Shown here: piece after piece, positions 1 through 9,930 of the stretch | Layout of the letters: each line of letters begins with the position of its first letter | How positions within the stretch are numbered: the first letter of the stretch is position 1 | NCBI GenBank assembly: GCA_009838645.1 | Contig: VXRC01000036.1 | Span: 1 to 32,710 of the forward strand | Length of the DNA stretch: 32,710 nt | Direction: 5' to 3' | DNA from: Gemmatimonadota bacterium | Lineage (GTDB): Bacteria > JAAXHH01 | Position numbers and translations under genes: made by a program | Notes under the pieces: generated by a model | What the model was told of the DNA's origin: nothing | Seen by the model: only the letters and a program-made list of their open reading frames with translations | The model's database searches: none

Positions 1-102
1 ACGCCTCCCCCCCCCCCGCCGCCCCCCGCGCCCCGCCGCCCGCCCCCGCCCCGCCCCGCGGGGCCCGGGGGGGGGGGGGGCGGGGGGGGCCGCCCCCCCC
101 CC
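1..102. other. G/C-only low-complexity tract, probable assembly artefact
   Basis: Apart from two bases near the start, this tract consists only of G and C, mostly in homopolymer runs of C followed by runs of G. The coding frame of the neighbouring ABC transporter reads well down to about base 103 and then becomes meaningless Gly/Pro/Arg codons. The window continues normally after this point. A contig-end artefact is the simplest explanation; a biological function is not supported. Confidence 0.75.
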
Positions 103-738
103 CGCGACCGGGTCCTCGAGTACGTCGATGATAAGCCGCATGATGTAAGGCGGAGCGAGTTCGGCCAGGGTGAACAGGAGCGACAGGAAGACCATCAGCG
201 CGAGTTTGGCCTTGAAGGGCACGGCGTATCGGGCGATCCGCCGCATCATCGCGAGCCGGTTGGTACATGCCGAACAGATCCCGTTCGGCTCGGGCAGGAG
301 TCGTCCGCACCGGTCGCACCGGGTCTTGTCCACCTCCCCCTGCATGTCGACCGGGTCATCCTTGATGAGCTGGTCGATACCCCGGGCGATCCGCGCGAAC
401 TTGGCGCGCTGGGACGGGGTGTAGCGGATGACCTCGACCTCTTCGTTCCCGATCACCACGTTGATCCGGCCCGAGCCGACCAGTTCTTCCACGGCGGCGC
501 TCTTGGCATCGGACAACTCGATGGACGCGTCCCCGTTTCCCATGCCTGCCCCGTTCGAATCGAACCGTAACACGCGCTGGTCCGTCACCAGGAGCCAGCG
601 TTCCTCGAAGCGCAGGTCTTCCGTCAGGTCGGTCGCCGCGGCGATGCGGACGGACTCTCCTTCGCGCAGCGCCTCCCGGCATCGGTCGGCCAGCGCGTCG
701 GGCATCCTCTCCTGGTAGGTGGTCGCGGTGTCGGTCAT
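1..738 (-). CDS. ABC half-exporter with PH-like and zinc-ribbon N-terminus (3' end missing)
   Basis: Partial gene, readable from its ATG at 738 to about base 103 (212 residues) and then lost in the G/C tract. It is a paralogue of the next gene. Residues about 20-125 form a beta-rich PH-like region with the core WLLVTDQRVLRF. A zinc ribbon follows (Cys141, Cys144, Cys155, Cys158), then the first transmembrane helix of an ABC exporter (about 173-195) ending in LAELAPPYIMRLIID. The matching stretch of the neighbour is AELLPPKITQLIID. The start overlaps the neighbour's stop (ATGA), indicating translational coupling. Two adjacent half-transporters of this kind usually form a heterodimer. The substrate cannot be told, and the remaining membrane helices and ATPase domain lie outside the window. 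Confidence 0.85.
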   Translation of the reverse strand, partial: MTDTATTYQERMPDALADRCREALREGESVRIAAATDLTEDLRFEERWLLVTDQRVLRFDSNGAGMGNGDASIELSDAKSAAVEELVGSGRINVVIGNEEVEVIRYTPSQRAKFARIARGIDQLIKDDPVDMQGEVDKTRCDRCGRLLPEPNGICSACTNRLAMMRRIARYAVPFKAKLALMVFLSLLFTLAELAPPYIMRLIIDVLEDPVAGGGAAPPAPPPPGPRGAGRGRAAGRGGRRGGGRR

Positions 739-2936
739 GCCACCTCCATGATCTCGGACGTGGCTTTCTGCAGCCGCACCAGGTGATGGAAATGGCCCCG
801 GTTCGCGATCAGTTCTTCGTGGGTGCCTTCCTCGACGACCCGGCCCTGCTCCAGCACCACCAGCCGGTCGGCGTCCCGCAGCGTGGACAGGCGATGGGCG
901 ATGGCGATCGTCGTGCGCCCCTTGATCAACCGCGCGATGGCTTCCTGGAGCTGTTTCTCCGTCTCGGCGTCCACCGAGGACGTCGCCTCGTCCAGGATCA
1001 GGATGCGGGGGTCGTGGAGGATCGCCCGGGCGATGGATACGCGCTGCTTCTCGCCGCCCGACAGCCCCGTGCCCTTATCCCCGAGAATCGTATCGTATCC
1101 ATCGGGCTTCGCGAGGATGAAGTTGTGGGCGTTGGCCGCCCGGGCCGCCGCCATGATGTCCTCGAAACTCGCGGCGGGCTTTCCGTAGGCGATGTTCTCC
1201 CGGATCGTCCCGTTGAAAAGGATCGGTTCCTGCAGGACGACGCCGATATGGCCCCGCAGGTCTTCGAGCCGGATGTCCCGCAGGTCCACGCCGTCCAGCG
1301 TGATCGAACCGTAGTTCACGTCGTAGAACCGGCAGATGAGGTTTATGGTCGTACTCTTCCCGGCGCCCGACTTGCCGACCAGCCCGATCATTTCGCCGGG
1401 CCGGATATGTAGATTGACGTCCCGCAGCACCGGCAGCGCGGCGTCGTACCCGAACGTCACGTCCTGGAACTTGATCTCGCCCCGCGTCTGCAGCATCTGC
1501 TTCGCGTTCTTGTCTTCGTAATTCTCCGGTTCCATGTCGATGAGCTCGAAGACTCGTTCGGCGGCGCTCATGGCCCGCGTCATCCAGCTGTTGACCCGGC
1601 CGAGCCACCGCAGCGGACCGTAGAACATCTGCAGGTAGAAGTAGAACAGTATCAACTCGCCCAGGGTGAGTTCCTGTCCGAGCACCTGCCCGCCTCCCAC
1701 CAGCCACACCACGACAAAGCCCAGGAAGTTCAGCAGGCCCATGGTGGAGAAGTAGTAGATCCACTGTTTCTCGGTCCAGTACTCCAGGGCGAACATGTCC
1801 CTCGCGTTGCGTCTGAACCGGCCGACCTCCCTGTTCTCCTGGGCGAAGGCCTTGACGATACGAATGCCCGAAAGGGATTCCTGAATGTGGGTGAAGAACC
1901 CTTCCCACTGGCGCCACATCCGGGTGTAGTAGGTCCGCAACCTCCGGTAGAGGACCCGGCCCCATATGACGATGAGCGGCACGGGGATGAGGATGTAGAG
2001 CGTAAGCACCCAGTTGGTGTAGAACAGCATGCCGATGATCCCGAGCGTTGTCATCCAGCGGAGGATGAGGAAGGGCAGGCCGTCCACCAGGAAGCTGCGC
2101 ACGTTCCGGGTGTCCCGCGTCACGCGCGAAAGCAGGCCGCCCGTCTTCTGCTTGTCGTGGAACCCCAGCGAAAGGTATTCGACGTGATGGTACACCTGGG
2201 CCCGGATATCCGCCACCACGCGGGCGCCCACCCAGGCCGTCAGCCAGCCGTTCGCCATCTCGCCCAGCCAGCGGAGTACGAGCAGGCCGGCCATGGCCGC
2301 GACGAACCAGAACAGCAACTCCTTGTCGCCGTTCTCGAAAGCGTCGTCGATGATGAGCTGCGTTATCTTGGGCGGGAGGAGTTCCGCCACGCTGAGCACG
2401 GCGAACAGCGCCACCATGGCGATGGCCCTGGTCCGGTGGGCGCCCAGGTAGGAGCAGATCCGCTTGAGCATGCCCCACTTGCTGACGCAGGCGGGACACA
2501 GCCCGTCCCGGGTGGGCAGACGCCTGCCGCAGGTGTCGCAGACCACCCGGGGGAATTCCGTCTTGACCTGAAACGGCTTTTCCTCGATGTGCTGCTCGAT
2601 GCCGCGCTGCGCCTCGTTGAAGACGTCTACGCGGCTCTGGGAATAGCGAATCAGCGGAATCGTGTCTTCTGCCGTGTAGACTTCCAGGCAGGAGCCGCCT
2701 ACCAGGGGTTCCACCGCCACCCTGGTCAGGTCCTCCAGCGGCACGGCGATGTCGTCGCCGGCGCCGTTGAGTTCCAGGGCCATGACGCGTCGGTCGGTTA
2801 CGATGAGCCAGGAGGGCTGGAACCGGCCTTTCGCGTCCAGGTCCGATTCCAGGGTGATGTGGATTTCTTCGTCGGTTTCCAGTACGGGGTAGAGCTTTTT
2901 CTGAATCTGATCCGGCAGGGGATCGGCCAGGCGCAT
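735..2936 (-). CDS. ABC exporter (fused permease-ATPase) with PH-like and zinc-ribbon N-terminus
   Basis: 733-residue half-transporter, longer than the usual 580-600 because of an N-terminal extension. Residues about 10-125 are PH-like (core WLIVTDRRVMALE), then a zinc ribbon with Cys133, Cys136, Cys147 and Cys150. Six transmembrane helices span about 170-440. The ATPase has Walker A GKSGAGKST (521-529), Q-loop Gln569, signature LSGGE (625-629), Walker B RILILDEA with catalytic Glu650, and an H-loop in IAHRLST. I chose the ATG at 2936 because AAAGGAAG lies 4 bases upstream; an in-frame ATG at 2999 has no ribosome-binding site. It overlaps the downstream partner by 4 bases. The B-type exporter fold is certain; a lipid, peptide or drug substrate is open. 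The extension may act as a cytosolic sensor or membrane-contact module (inference). Confidence 0.93.
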   Translation of the reverse strand: MRLADPLPDQIQKKLYPVLETDEEIHITLESDLDAKGRFQPSWLIVTDRRVMALELNGAGDDIAVPLEDLTRVAVEPLVGGSCLEVYTAEDTIPLIRYSQSRVDVFNEAQRGIEQHIEEKPFQVKTEFPRVVCDTCGRRLPTRDGLCPACVSKWGMLKRICSYLGAHRTRAIAMVALFAVLSVAELLPPKITQLIIDDAFENGDKELLFWFVAAMAGLLVLRWLGEMANGWLTAWVGARVVADIRAQVYHHVEYLSLGFHDKQKTGGLLSRVTRDTRNVRSFLVDGLPFLILRWMTTLGIIGMLFYTNWVLTLYILIPVPLIVIWGRVLYRRLRTYYTRMWRQWEGFFTHIQESLSGIRIVKAFAQENREVGRFRRNARDMFALEYWTEKQWIYYFSTMGLLNFLGFVVVWLVGGGQVLGQELTLGELILFYFYLQMFYGPLRWLGRVNSWMTRAMSAAERVFELIDMEPENYEDKNAKQMLQTRGEIKFQDVTFGYDAALPVLRDVNLHIRPGEMIGLVGKSGAGKSTTINLICRFYDVNYGSITLDGVDLRDIRLEDLRGHIGVVLQEPILFNGTIRENIAYGKPAASFEDIMAAARAANAHNFILAKPDGYDTILGDKGTGLSGGEKQRVSIARAILHDPRILILDEATSSVDAETEKQLQEAIARLIKGRTTIAIAHRLSTLRDADRLVVLEQGRVVEEGTHEELIANRGHFHHLVRLQKATSEIMEVA

Positions 2937-3204
2937 GTAACTTCCTTTGGGACCTTGCTGCGGGGCGTGCCGACTTGAGGAATGAACGGAACCGGTCATA
3001 TATCAATAAAGTGGATGCATCCGTAACGCTTCACTGCCTCGAATGCGATTTGAAGTCCTTGTACAGTGTGAGGAAATCGCGGCTCGCTCCAGTTCGCGAA
3101 GGTACACTTTATGAGCCCGAAAATCAAGGAAAAGCACCCTACCAAGCATGTTTATTTACTGTAATTACTTTTATTTACGTCCGCTGGATCATACATTGCC
3201 AGAG

Positions 3205-4263
3205 ATGACTCCACACCGTCTCGAAAGCCTGCTGTCCCGCTTCGCCGGCCTGTCCATCATGGTCGTCGGCGACTTCTTCCTGGACAAGTACCTGGTCCTC
3301 GATCCGGCACTGGACGAACCGTCCCTGGAGACGGGGCTGGCCGCGCGCCAGGTCGTGGCCAGACGCTGCATGCCCGGCGCCGCGGGCACGGTCATGGCCA
3401 ACCTGCATGCCCTGGGTGTCGGACACTTGCTCGCCGTTGGGGTCACGGGCGACGACGGGGAGGGTTACGAACTCAGGCAGGGACTGGCGGCAATGGGGGT
3501 CCGCCTCGACGGACTGTTCGAATCCCCGGACCGGTTCACGCCTACCTACATCAAGCCCATGAACCGGAAGCCGGGAAGAGAGAGGGAATCGAACCGCATC
3601 GACATACAGAACCGGACGCCCACGCCGCGGGTCCTGGAAGAGCGGCTGGTCGAATTTCTGGAAGACATGGCGCCCAGGGTGGACGGGGTGGCGGTCCTGG
3701 ACCAGGTGGGACGGCGCAACACCGGAGTGGTCACGGACCGGGTCCGGGAAGCGATCGGCAACCTGGGCAGGACCCTGCCGGACAAGGTCATCCTGGCGGA
3801 TTCGCGCGAACGCATCGGCGATTTCCGCCACGTCATCCGCAAGGGAAACCGGGACGAGGTCCGAGGGGCCGCGGGGAACGCAGACGAAGACCAGAAAGAA
3901 ACGGCCGATCTGGCGGCGGCGGAAAGGTGGGGAAGTGGCCTTTTTGATACCAGCACCGGCGGCGGGGAAGGAACGGCCCGGCCGGTTTATATCACCCTCG
4001 GCGCGGAGGGCCTGCTGCTGATTGACGACGAGGACAGCCGGCATGTGCCTGGCATACGCGTTCCGGGACTCGTGGACACCGTCGGGGCGGGAGACAGCGT
4101 CACGGCCGGGATCGTGGCCTCGCTGGCCGCCGGCGCGACGCCCATGGAGGCCGGCCTGGTCGGCAACCTCGCGGCTTCGGTCACAATCCGTCAACTGGGC
4201 GGCACGGGAACGGCCTCGCCCGCGCAGTTGATGGAAGCCATGAAGACCATGATGGAAGCCTGA
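3205..4263 (+). CDS. PfkB-family sugar kinase, RfaE/HldE-like
   Basis: 352 residues. The N-terminal strand VVGDFFLDKYL matches the VVGDxxLDxY opening of the heptose-7-phosphate kinase (RfaE/HldE kinase) branch of the ribokinase family. The C-terminal signature DTVGAGDSVTAG carries the anion hole and the catalytic Asp. PGAAGTVMANL corresponds to the PGGAGNVAxNL substrate loop. The family phosphorylates a sugar with ATP; in RfaE this feeds ADP-heptose synthesis for lipopolysaccharide. No nucleotidyltransferase domain is fused. The stretch after the KGNRDE motif is unusual, with a charged, poorly conserved insert. The ATG at 3205 has only a weak AGAG upstream, but it opens the conserved domain; an in-frame ATG at 3148 lies in an AT-rich stretch that is more likely promoter. 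It is divergent from the ABC genes. Heptose specificity is inference. Confidence 0.8.
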   Translation: MTPHRLESLLSRFAGLSIMVVGDFFLDKYLVLDPALDEPSLETGLAARQVVARRCMPGAAGTVMANLHALGVGHLLAVGVTGDDGEGYELRQGLAAMGVRLDGLFESPDRFTPTYIKPMNRKPGRERESNRIDIQNRTPTPRVLEERLVEFLEDMAPRVDGVAVLDQVGRRNTGVVTDRVREAIGNLGRTLPDKVILADSRERIGDFRHVIRKGNRDEVRGAAGNADEDQKETADLAAAERWGSGLFDTSTGGGEGTARPVYITLGAEGLLLIDDEDSRHVPGIRVPGLVDTVGAGDSVTAGIVASLAAGATPMEAGLVGNLAASVTIRQLGGTGTASPAQLMEAMKTMMEA

Positions 4264-4267
4264 ATGC

Positions 4268-4312
4268 GACGGGCTGAAGGGGCCGCCAGTGGCTTCGGCG
4301 GTGCGCCCCGTC
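4268..4312. terminator. possible bidirectional hairpin between convergent genes
   Basis: Just after the kinase stop, GACGGG (4268-4273) pairs with CCCGTC (4307-4312), and an inner CCGCC pairs with GGCGG. The site lies between the convergent kinase and outer-membrane protein genes, where a shared terminator is expected. There is no clear T-run on either side, so this is tentative. Confidence 0.3.
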
Positions 4313-4353
4313 AGGTGGAGCGGACCGGCGGGAGGTTCGGCTGGGAAAAGCGT

Positions 4354-4989
4354 CTAACCCGGTTCCACCTTCCAGAAACTGAATACAATGGACAAGGCTA
4401 CGGGCATCCACTGGATGTTCCGGTCGTTGAACGCGCGAATGTACCGGACGTCCAGCGCCAGGCCGACCGTGGACGTCATCGGCACATGCACGCCGCCGCC
4501 GATGAGGATGCTGAATGAAGTCTCTGTACTGAACGCGGTCAGCTTCGTGCCGCGTACGGTACCGAAGAACCGGTCGATTGCCCTGGAGTAGCCGATGCCG
4601 CCCAACCCGTATACGGCCGCGGGGGAAGTGGAGGTTTTGTACATCAACCCGAAGTTGGCGCCTTCCAGGCTCACGTTGGCATCCACGTGCGGACCAAGTC
4701 GCTGCAGCGCATCGTCACTCAAGCGGTCCCGGTCGTGTTGGCCCCGTTTGACGGAAAAGAGGTTGTCATAGCCGTTGAACGCGAGATGAACGGACTCGGA
4801 AACGCGTACCGTCATCCCCAGGAGGAACAGGGATCCTCTGGTCTTTCCGTCCGCAAAACCGCCTGAAGGAATACTCCTTCCGCCACCCAGGCTGATCGAC
4901 ATGCGCTTTTCGGGGACCTGGGCGAATCCCTTGCCGGTTGCCGACAACGAGACTGCGGTAGCCAGAAGGATTAAGACGATCTTCTTCAT
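4354..4989 (-). CDS. outer-membrane beta-barrel protein
   Basis: 211 residues. MKKIVLILLATAVSLSATGKGFA is a textbook Sec signal peptide, with predicted cleavage after the Ala before QVPEK. The rest alternates short hydrophobic strands with Gly-rich turns (SISLGGGRSIPSGG, GLGGIGYSRA, ILIGGGVHVPM, GLALDVRYIRAF). It ends in a strand rich in aromatic residues (SIVFSFWKVEPG), typical of small OmpX/OmpW-like barrels of about eight strands. The start was placed at the signal-peptide Met, since the longer frame adds only charged residues and runs into the 3' end of the helicase gene. It lies 25 bases after lhr and is probably read from the same transcript. No specific function can be assigned. Confidence 0.8.
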   Translation of the reverse strand: MKKIVLILLATAVSLSATGKGFAQVPEKRMSISLGGGRSIPSGGFADGKTRGSLFLLGMTVRVSESVHLAFNGYDNLFSVKRGQHDRDRLSDDALQRLGPHVDANVSLEGANFGLMYKTSTSPAAVYGLGGIGYSRAIDRFFGTVRGTKLTAFSTETSFSILIGGGVHVPMTSTVGLALDVRYIRAFNDRNIQWMPVALSIVFSFWKVEPG

Positions 4990-5014
4990 GCATGTCGCCC
5001 GTGACCGGCACGTG

Positions 5015-8000
5015 CTATGCCTTTTGCGCGCCGGCCTTTTCACGGGTCCGGCGGCCGCTCAGATAGGCCTTCAGCTTCGGCGGGAAATCCCGTTTGACCA
5101 GTTCCTGCCGCAGCGCCCACTGATCTTCGGCCGCCACCGGGGACGTCTCCTTGATTTCGCCGCCTTCCATGATCAGGATCGGTTCACCGTCCCGGTAGAG
5201 GATCCGGTTGGTCGTAATGCCGGGAACGCGCCGCCCGGGCGTGATGATGCCGACCAGGTTCAGGGGGTCGGCGGCGCTGATGGCCACGAGCGTGCCCTGT
5301 TTCTCCTTGCGCCGGATGCTGCGCAGCAGGGTCACCGCTTCGCCCAGGGCGTACTGCTCGCCCCAGACGCCGTTCACGAACCGGCCGCCGCGGATCTCTC
5401 CCCGGGCTTCCATCCGCCGCAGCACACGCACCAGGTCCCGCCACGGCGGCGAGGTGTTCTCACGCTCCGTGAGGCGGCGGAACACCACGCCGTACCGGGC
5501 GAGCGCGACGCGGGCGTAGGCCTCGAGATCCTCTTCCGTGCGGTCTTCCACCGGCGTCCTGGCAGTCAGACCCCACCGTCCCGCCGTCGACAGGTCGAAG
5601 GGATTCCGGCGTTCCCGTCCCCGCCGGGACTCCCGGTGACGCGACGGCACCAGCAGAGCCCGGAGGCCCGCGAAACTGTCGGAGGTCGCCATCCCCGCCG
5701 ATACCAGCTCCGCCACGGCTTCCTCGGCGTGGGTCCGGAGGAGGCCCGACTGCGAGGTGATGTCGTCGAAAAACACCGCGCCATGCCGGGTCATCAGTTC
5801 CAGCACCGTCTTCGCGTAGGTGGAAAGCGGAAGGTCTTCTTCGCCGGCCGCGCCGCTCAGGGACATCCACAGCGAACGGTTCATGCGGTCCACGATGGCG
5901 ATGGGCGTAGACCGGATCGGACCGGCCGTCTTTCCGTGCTCACCGTTCGACCGGTGGGGACGAAGCCGTCCCCAGGCATACTTGCCGGAAAGGCACAGGT
6001 TGTCAAGCCAGGCGTAATCGTAGTCGGTGACGCGGGACGGCAGGATCTCGCTCTCCCAGGCCGCGGCCGGGGCTTCCACGCCTTCCAGCATGCGCAGCAC
6101 GGCCGTCACGGCGTCGGCCCCCTTGAGCCGGGTGTCGGGCGCCAGGTGATGCCAGGTGAAGAGGAACTGCATGAAGTCGGCGGGTGAAACGGGCTGGATC
6201 TCCCGGCGCAGTTTGGTGATCGTGAAGCGGTGGATCCGCGCCAGCAGACGGCGCTCGCACCATTCCAGCACGTCCGCGTCCGGCGAGAACTGTCCCCTGA
6301 AGACAAAACCTTCCTGCTCCAGGGCGATCAGCGCCTGATCGACCTTGCCGACGGGCAGGTCGATGGACCCGGCCAGTCCGGCCGCCGTAACCGGTCCCAA
6401 CGTCTCCAGCCTGCCCCGTATCAGTTCGACCAGCGCGAATTCTTCCAGCCCGTGCTTCTCCGTGGCAGATGCGTCAGCGACGGTTGCGTCAGTGGCGGTT
6501 GCGTCAGTGGCGGTTGCGCCGACCTCAGATGCATCATCGGCGGTCGGCTCAGCCGGCCTGGCCTGCCTGGCCGCGGCCTGAAAACCCTTCTCCAGGTTGC
6601 TTCTCACGTCGTCCGGGATGCCCTCCTCAGGTTCGAACCGCCCCCGCGGGTGCACCCCCTCGAAATGGATGCGGCGTTCCAGGGGCGTCCACAGGCGCTT
6701 TCCGCCCTCCGTCACGAGCGTGGCGGCCCGGCGGTCGCCTTCCAATACGGCGTAAAACTCCGTCCAGCTGCCGAACTGATCGCCCTTTCGCCCCTCTTCG
6801 TCCGTGACGTACCCCGCGAGCACCAGAGCGTCGTGGAGTTCGTCGGGACTGCGCACCTCGGGCCAGGCGTCGCCACGCACGGTGTCGATGGCCTCGGGGT
6901 CCAGGCGTCCCAGGTCGCCGGCGACCGCGGGGTCGAGCCAGCGTCGGTTCCGAACGGCGTTGGTCCGCCGCTCCTCGAGGGGCGCGTCGTCCAGGAAGGC
7001 ATAGGGCCGGGCGTTGAGGATCTCCTCGGCCATGGGCGAGGGCTCGCGGAGGTCCCGCGCGTGCACGTTCATGTCTCCTGACTTCATCGTTTTCAGGACC
7101 GACTCGAGCGTTTCGACGTCCATGGCCTCGTGCAGGCAGTCCTCGATCGTCTGGCTGACCAGGGGATGGTCCGGCACCTCCCGGTCGCCCGCGATGTTCT
7201 CCAGGCACGCGATCTGGTCGGGGAACACCTGGGCGATCAGGTCCTCGGCCACGGACCGCTGTATCTGTGGCGGCACCCGGTCCCCGCCCCTGCGCCGCAG
7301 CACGGCCAGGGCGGTCGACGCGTTCCAGCGCCAGCGCACCTCGAACATGGGCGCGTCGAGGAGGGCCTGGACCAGGACCTCCCGGACCGTCTTGGCGTTG
7401 AGGTAGCTGAAGACGTCGTCCAGGGGGAAGCTGTGGGTGGCGCCCAGGGAAAGGATGATGGAATCCTCGTTCGCCGCGGCCTGCAGCTCGAAGTTGAAGG
7501 TCCGGCAGAAACGCTTGCGCAGGGCAAGTCCCCAGGCCCGGTTGACCCGGCTGCCGAAGGAGCTGTGGAGCACCAGGTGCATGTCGCCGGCCTCGTCGAA
7601 GAACCGTTCCGCCACCAGGTCTTTCTGCGAGGGGATGACGCCGAGGGCCGCCTTGGCCGCGCCGAGGTATTCCGCGATCTGCGTCGCGGCCACGTGGGAG
7701 ACGCCCGCGGATTCCATCAGCCAGTCCTCGGCCTCCCGCTTCCATTCCGGGTCGAGCTTCCCTTTCTCCGTTCCCACGTCCATCCGGCTCGCGACCTCTT
7801 CCCTCAGCCGCGACAGCGAAGCGGAAAGCTCGACCGTCCTACCCGGCGCTTCGCCGAACCAGAAGGGCATGGTGGGGGGCAAGCCCTGGGCGTCCTCCAC
7901 GCGGATCTTGCCCTTCTCCACGCGCAGGATGCGCCACGAGTTGTTCCCCAGTTGCACGATGTCCCCGGCCGTGCTCTCGATGGCGAAGTCCTCGTTCAGC

Positions 8001-9544
8001 GTGCCGATGAAGGTCTCCGTGGGCTCCATGATCACGTCGTAGTCGAACTGGTCGGGAATCGTCCCGCCCGACATCAGCGCGTTGATCCGGGCCCCCTTGC
8101 GGCCCCTGACCGTACCATTCATCAGGTCCCGCTGGATGTAGGCGTGCTTGCGGCCCCGTCGCGGCGTATAGCCTTCGGCCAGCATGGACACGACGCCGTC
8201 GAATTCCTCCCGGGACAGACCGCGGTAGGGATAGGCCTTTCGCACCAGGTGGTACAGTTCGTCCTCGCTGAAATCGCAGTTGGCCACCTCCGCGATGATC
8301 TGCTGGGCCAGCACGTCGAGGGGCTGGTCGGGGATGATGATCCGGTCCAGCTCGCCCCGCCGCACCGAATCCATGATCGCGGCCGCCTCAACGAGCTCGT
8401 CGCGCGTCAGGGGGAACAGGCGGCCCTTCGGCGTGCCCGTGATCGTGTGTCCCGACCTGCCCACCCGCTGGATGAGCGTCGCGATCGCCTTGGGGGAGCC
8501 GATCTGGCAGACGAGGTCCACGGATCCGATATCGATCCCCAGTTCCAGGGAGGCCGTGGCTACGAGGGCCTTAAGCGCGCCGGCCTTGAGCCGTTGTTCG
8601 GCGTCGTGCCGGTGCTCCTTCGACATGCTGCCGTGGTGGGAGGTGACGTTTTCTGTACCCAGCCGTTCGCTCAGGTGGCGGGCCAGCCGCTCCGACATGC
8701 TCCGCGTGGTGACGAAGACCAGGGTCGTCCGGTGCCGCAGGATGAGCTCCTCGAGGCGTTCGTACACTTCCTCCCACACCTCGTTCGACATGACGGCGCC
8801 GAGGGGGGAACGGGGGACTTCGATCTTCAGCTCGAGTTTGCGCCGATGCCCGGTATTGAGGATCTTGCAGCCCTTGCCCTTCGCGTAGCCCGCGCCGGCG
8901 AGGAAGTGGGCGATCCGGTCGATGGGTTTCTGCGTGGCCGATATGCCGATGCGCGTGAGCCGACCGGTGGCAAGCCGTTCCAGCCGCTCCACCGACAGGG
9001 CAAGGTGCGACCCCCGCTTGTTGCCCACCAGCGCGTGGATCTCGTCGATGATGAGCGTGTGCACGTTCGGCAGGATCCGGCGCCCGCCCGCGCTCGTGAG
9101 CAGCAGGTACAGGCTTTCCGGCGTCGTCACCAGGATGTGGGGCGGATGCTTCGTCATGGCGGCTCGCTCGCTCGTGGGCGTGTCGCCCGTGCGGACCGCC
9201 ACGCGGATGGGCACGTCGGGCCGGCCGCGCTCCTTGAGGATCGCCTGGATGCCCTTCAGCGGGACCTGCAGGTTGGCGTGGATGTCGTTGCTGAGGGCCT
9301 TCAGGGGGGACACGTAGACGATCTGCGTGCCCTCGGGCAGCGTACCATACTGGCCCTGCCGCACCAGGTCGTCGATGGAGGACAGGAAGGCCGCCAGCGT
9401 CTTGCCGGAACCCGTGGGCGCCGCGATCAGCGTGTTTTGCCGCTGCTTGATGACCGGCCAGGCGCGCTTCTGGATGTCGGACGGCTCGTCGAACCGGTCC
9501 TCGAACCAGGCGGCCACGGCGGGATGGAAGAGGTCGTTGGCCAT
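5015..9544 (-). CDS. lhr: Lhr-family ATP-dependent superfamily 2 helicase
   Basis: 1509 residues, the size of full-length bacterial Lhr (about 1500). The helicase core has TGSGKT (44-49), the DEIH box (167-170), motif III SAT (202-204) and motif [10 protein letters not shown] (359-366). The Lhr-specific winged-helix/beta-barrel region and a long C-terminal extension follow. Lhr translocates 3' to 5' on single-stranded DNA and unwinds RNA-DNA hybrids; in mycobacteria it belongs to a DNA-damage regulon (family knowledge). At about 1000-1030 there is a low-complexity Ala/Thr/Asp linker encoded by tandem DNA repeats, separating core from C-terminal domain. The ATG at 9544 has a poor ribosome-binding site, but no better in-frame start is visible. 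It is probably co-transcribed with the upstream small membrane proteins. Confidence 0.95.
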   Translation of the reverse strand: MANDLFHPAVAAWFEDRFDEPSDIQKRAWPVIKQRQNTLIAAPTGSGKTLAAFLSSIDDLVRQGQYGTLPEGTQIVYVSPLKALSNDIHANLQVPLKGIQAILKERGRPDVPIRVAVRTGDTPTSERAAMTKHPPHILVTTPESLYLLLTSAGGRRILPNVHTLIIDEIHALVGNKRGSHLALSVERLERLATGRLTRIGISATQKPIDRIAHFLAGAGYAKGKGCKILNTGHRRKLELKIEVPRSPLGAVMSNEVWEEVYERLEELILRHRTTLVFVTTRSMSERLARHLSERLGTENVTSHHGSMSKEHRHDAEQRLKAGALKALVATASLELGIDIGSVDLVCQIGSPKAIATLIQRVGRSGHTITGTPKGRLFPLTRDELVEAAAIMDSVRRGELDRIIIPDQPLDVLAQQIIAEVANCDFSEDELYHLVRKAYPYRGLSREEFDGVVSMLAEGYTPRRGRKHAYIQRDLMNGTVRGRKGARINALMSGGTIPDQFDYDVIMEPTETFIGTLNEDFAIESTAGDIVQLGNNSWRILRVEKGKIRVEDAQGLPPTMPFWFGEAPGRTVELSASLSRLREEVASRMDVGTEKGKLDPEWKREAEDWLMESAGVSHVAATQIAEYLGAAKAALGVIPSQKDLVAERFFDEAGDMHLVLHSSFGSRVNRAWGLALRKRFCRTFNFELQAAANEDSIILSLGATHSFPLDDVFSYLNAKTVREVLVQALLDAPMFEVRWRWNASTALAVLRRRGGDRVPPQIQRSVAEDLIAQVFPDQIACLENIAGDREVPDHPLVSQTIEDCLHEAMDVETLESVLKTMKSGDMNVHARDLREPSPMAEEILNARPYAFLDDAPLEERRTNAVRNRRWLDPAVAGDLGRLDPEAIDTVRGDAWPEVRSPDELHDALVLAGYVTDEEGRKGDQFGSWTEFYAVLEGDRRAATLVTEGGKRLWTPLERRIHFEGVHPRGRFEPEEGIPDDVRSNLEKGFQAAARQARPAEPTADDASEVGATATDATATDATVADASATEKHGLEEFALVELIRGRLETLGPVTAAGLAGSIDLPVGKVDQALIALEQEGFVFRGQFSPDADVLEWCERRLLARIHRFTITKLRREIQPVSPADFMQFLFTWHHLAPDTRLKGADAVTAVLRMLEGVEAPAAAWESEILPSRVTDYDYAWLDNLCLSGKYAWGRLRPHRSNGEHGKTAGPIRSTPIAIVDRMNRSLWMSLSGAAGEEDLPLSTYAKTVLELMTRHGAVFFDDITSQSGLLRTHAEEAVAELVSAGMATSDSFAGLRALLVPSRHRESRRGRERRNPFDLSTAGRWGLTARTPVEDRTEEDLEAYARVALARYGVVFRRLTERENTSPPWRDLVRVLRRMEARGEIRGGRFVNGVWGEQYALGEAVTLLRSIRRKEKQGTLVAISAADPLNLVGIITPGRRVPGITTNRILYRDGEPILIMEGGEIKETSPVAAEDQWALRQELVKRDFPPKLKAYLSGRRTREKAGAQKA
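6471..6515. repeat. three 15-base in-frame tandem repeats in lhr
   Basis: Units of GCGTCAGTGGCGGTT, the first with two changes, sit head to tail and translate on the minus strand as an Ala-Thr-Asp repeat in the linker of the helicase. The 15-base period keeps the frame, so copy-number changes would only alter linker length. Confidence 0.9.
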
Positions 9545-9724
9545 GGATTTCTGATCTTGTGATTCATACTTCCGTCGGACCGTCGCGTTTCCGGTGAAAT
9601 GTCACGCATACGGCTCACGGTCCGGCGAAGGAAAGTGCTATACTTATGAAGGAAGTCGATTTCTTTGTTACAATCAAGTGTTGAGTGCGATCCCCGCACC
9701 GGATTTCTCGATCGCTGACAGTGG

Positions 9725-9889
9725 CTAGTAGGCTATGGCGTAGATCAGCAGTACGGTGCCCAGGATGAGCGCGATCAAGCCCCTGTTCCGGGTGGTGAGT
9801 CCGATTCGTTCCACCGTTCGGCCGCCGGCCCAAACAATCACGCCCGATACGAACAGGTATATCCCTGCGGCGATCAACAACACGCTCAT
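9725..9889 (-). CDS. tiny membrane protein, paralogue of the next upstream gene
   Basis: 54 residues with two hydrophobic stretches (about 3-20 and 38-53) around a conserved hairpin GGRTVERIGLTTRNRG. The upstream neighbour has GGNNMERIGLSTPRRG at the same place, so the two are homologous and tandem. The shared pattern is GGxxxERIGLxTxxRGxIA. The loop carries several Arg residues and is therefore probably cytoplasmic. The ribosome-binding site is weak; translation may depend on the neighbour 41 bases upstream. Function unknown. The conserved paralogy, same strand and reading-frame integrity argue that it is a real gene. Confidence 0.7.
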   Translation of the reverse strand: MSVLLIAAGIYLFVSGVIVWAGGRTVERIGLTTRNRGLIALILGTVLLIYAIAY

Positions 9890-9930
9890 GATGCTGGCCC
9901 GATGTTGAGACTATGGGGTACGGAGAAACG

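Noticed and set aside
7130-9562. 810-codon open frame on the plus strand opposite lhr
   Set aside because: It is antisense to the helicase, whose motifs are complete, and its composition (rich in Gly, Val, Arg, Asp, His, Gln) is that of a mirror frame in GC-rich DNA.
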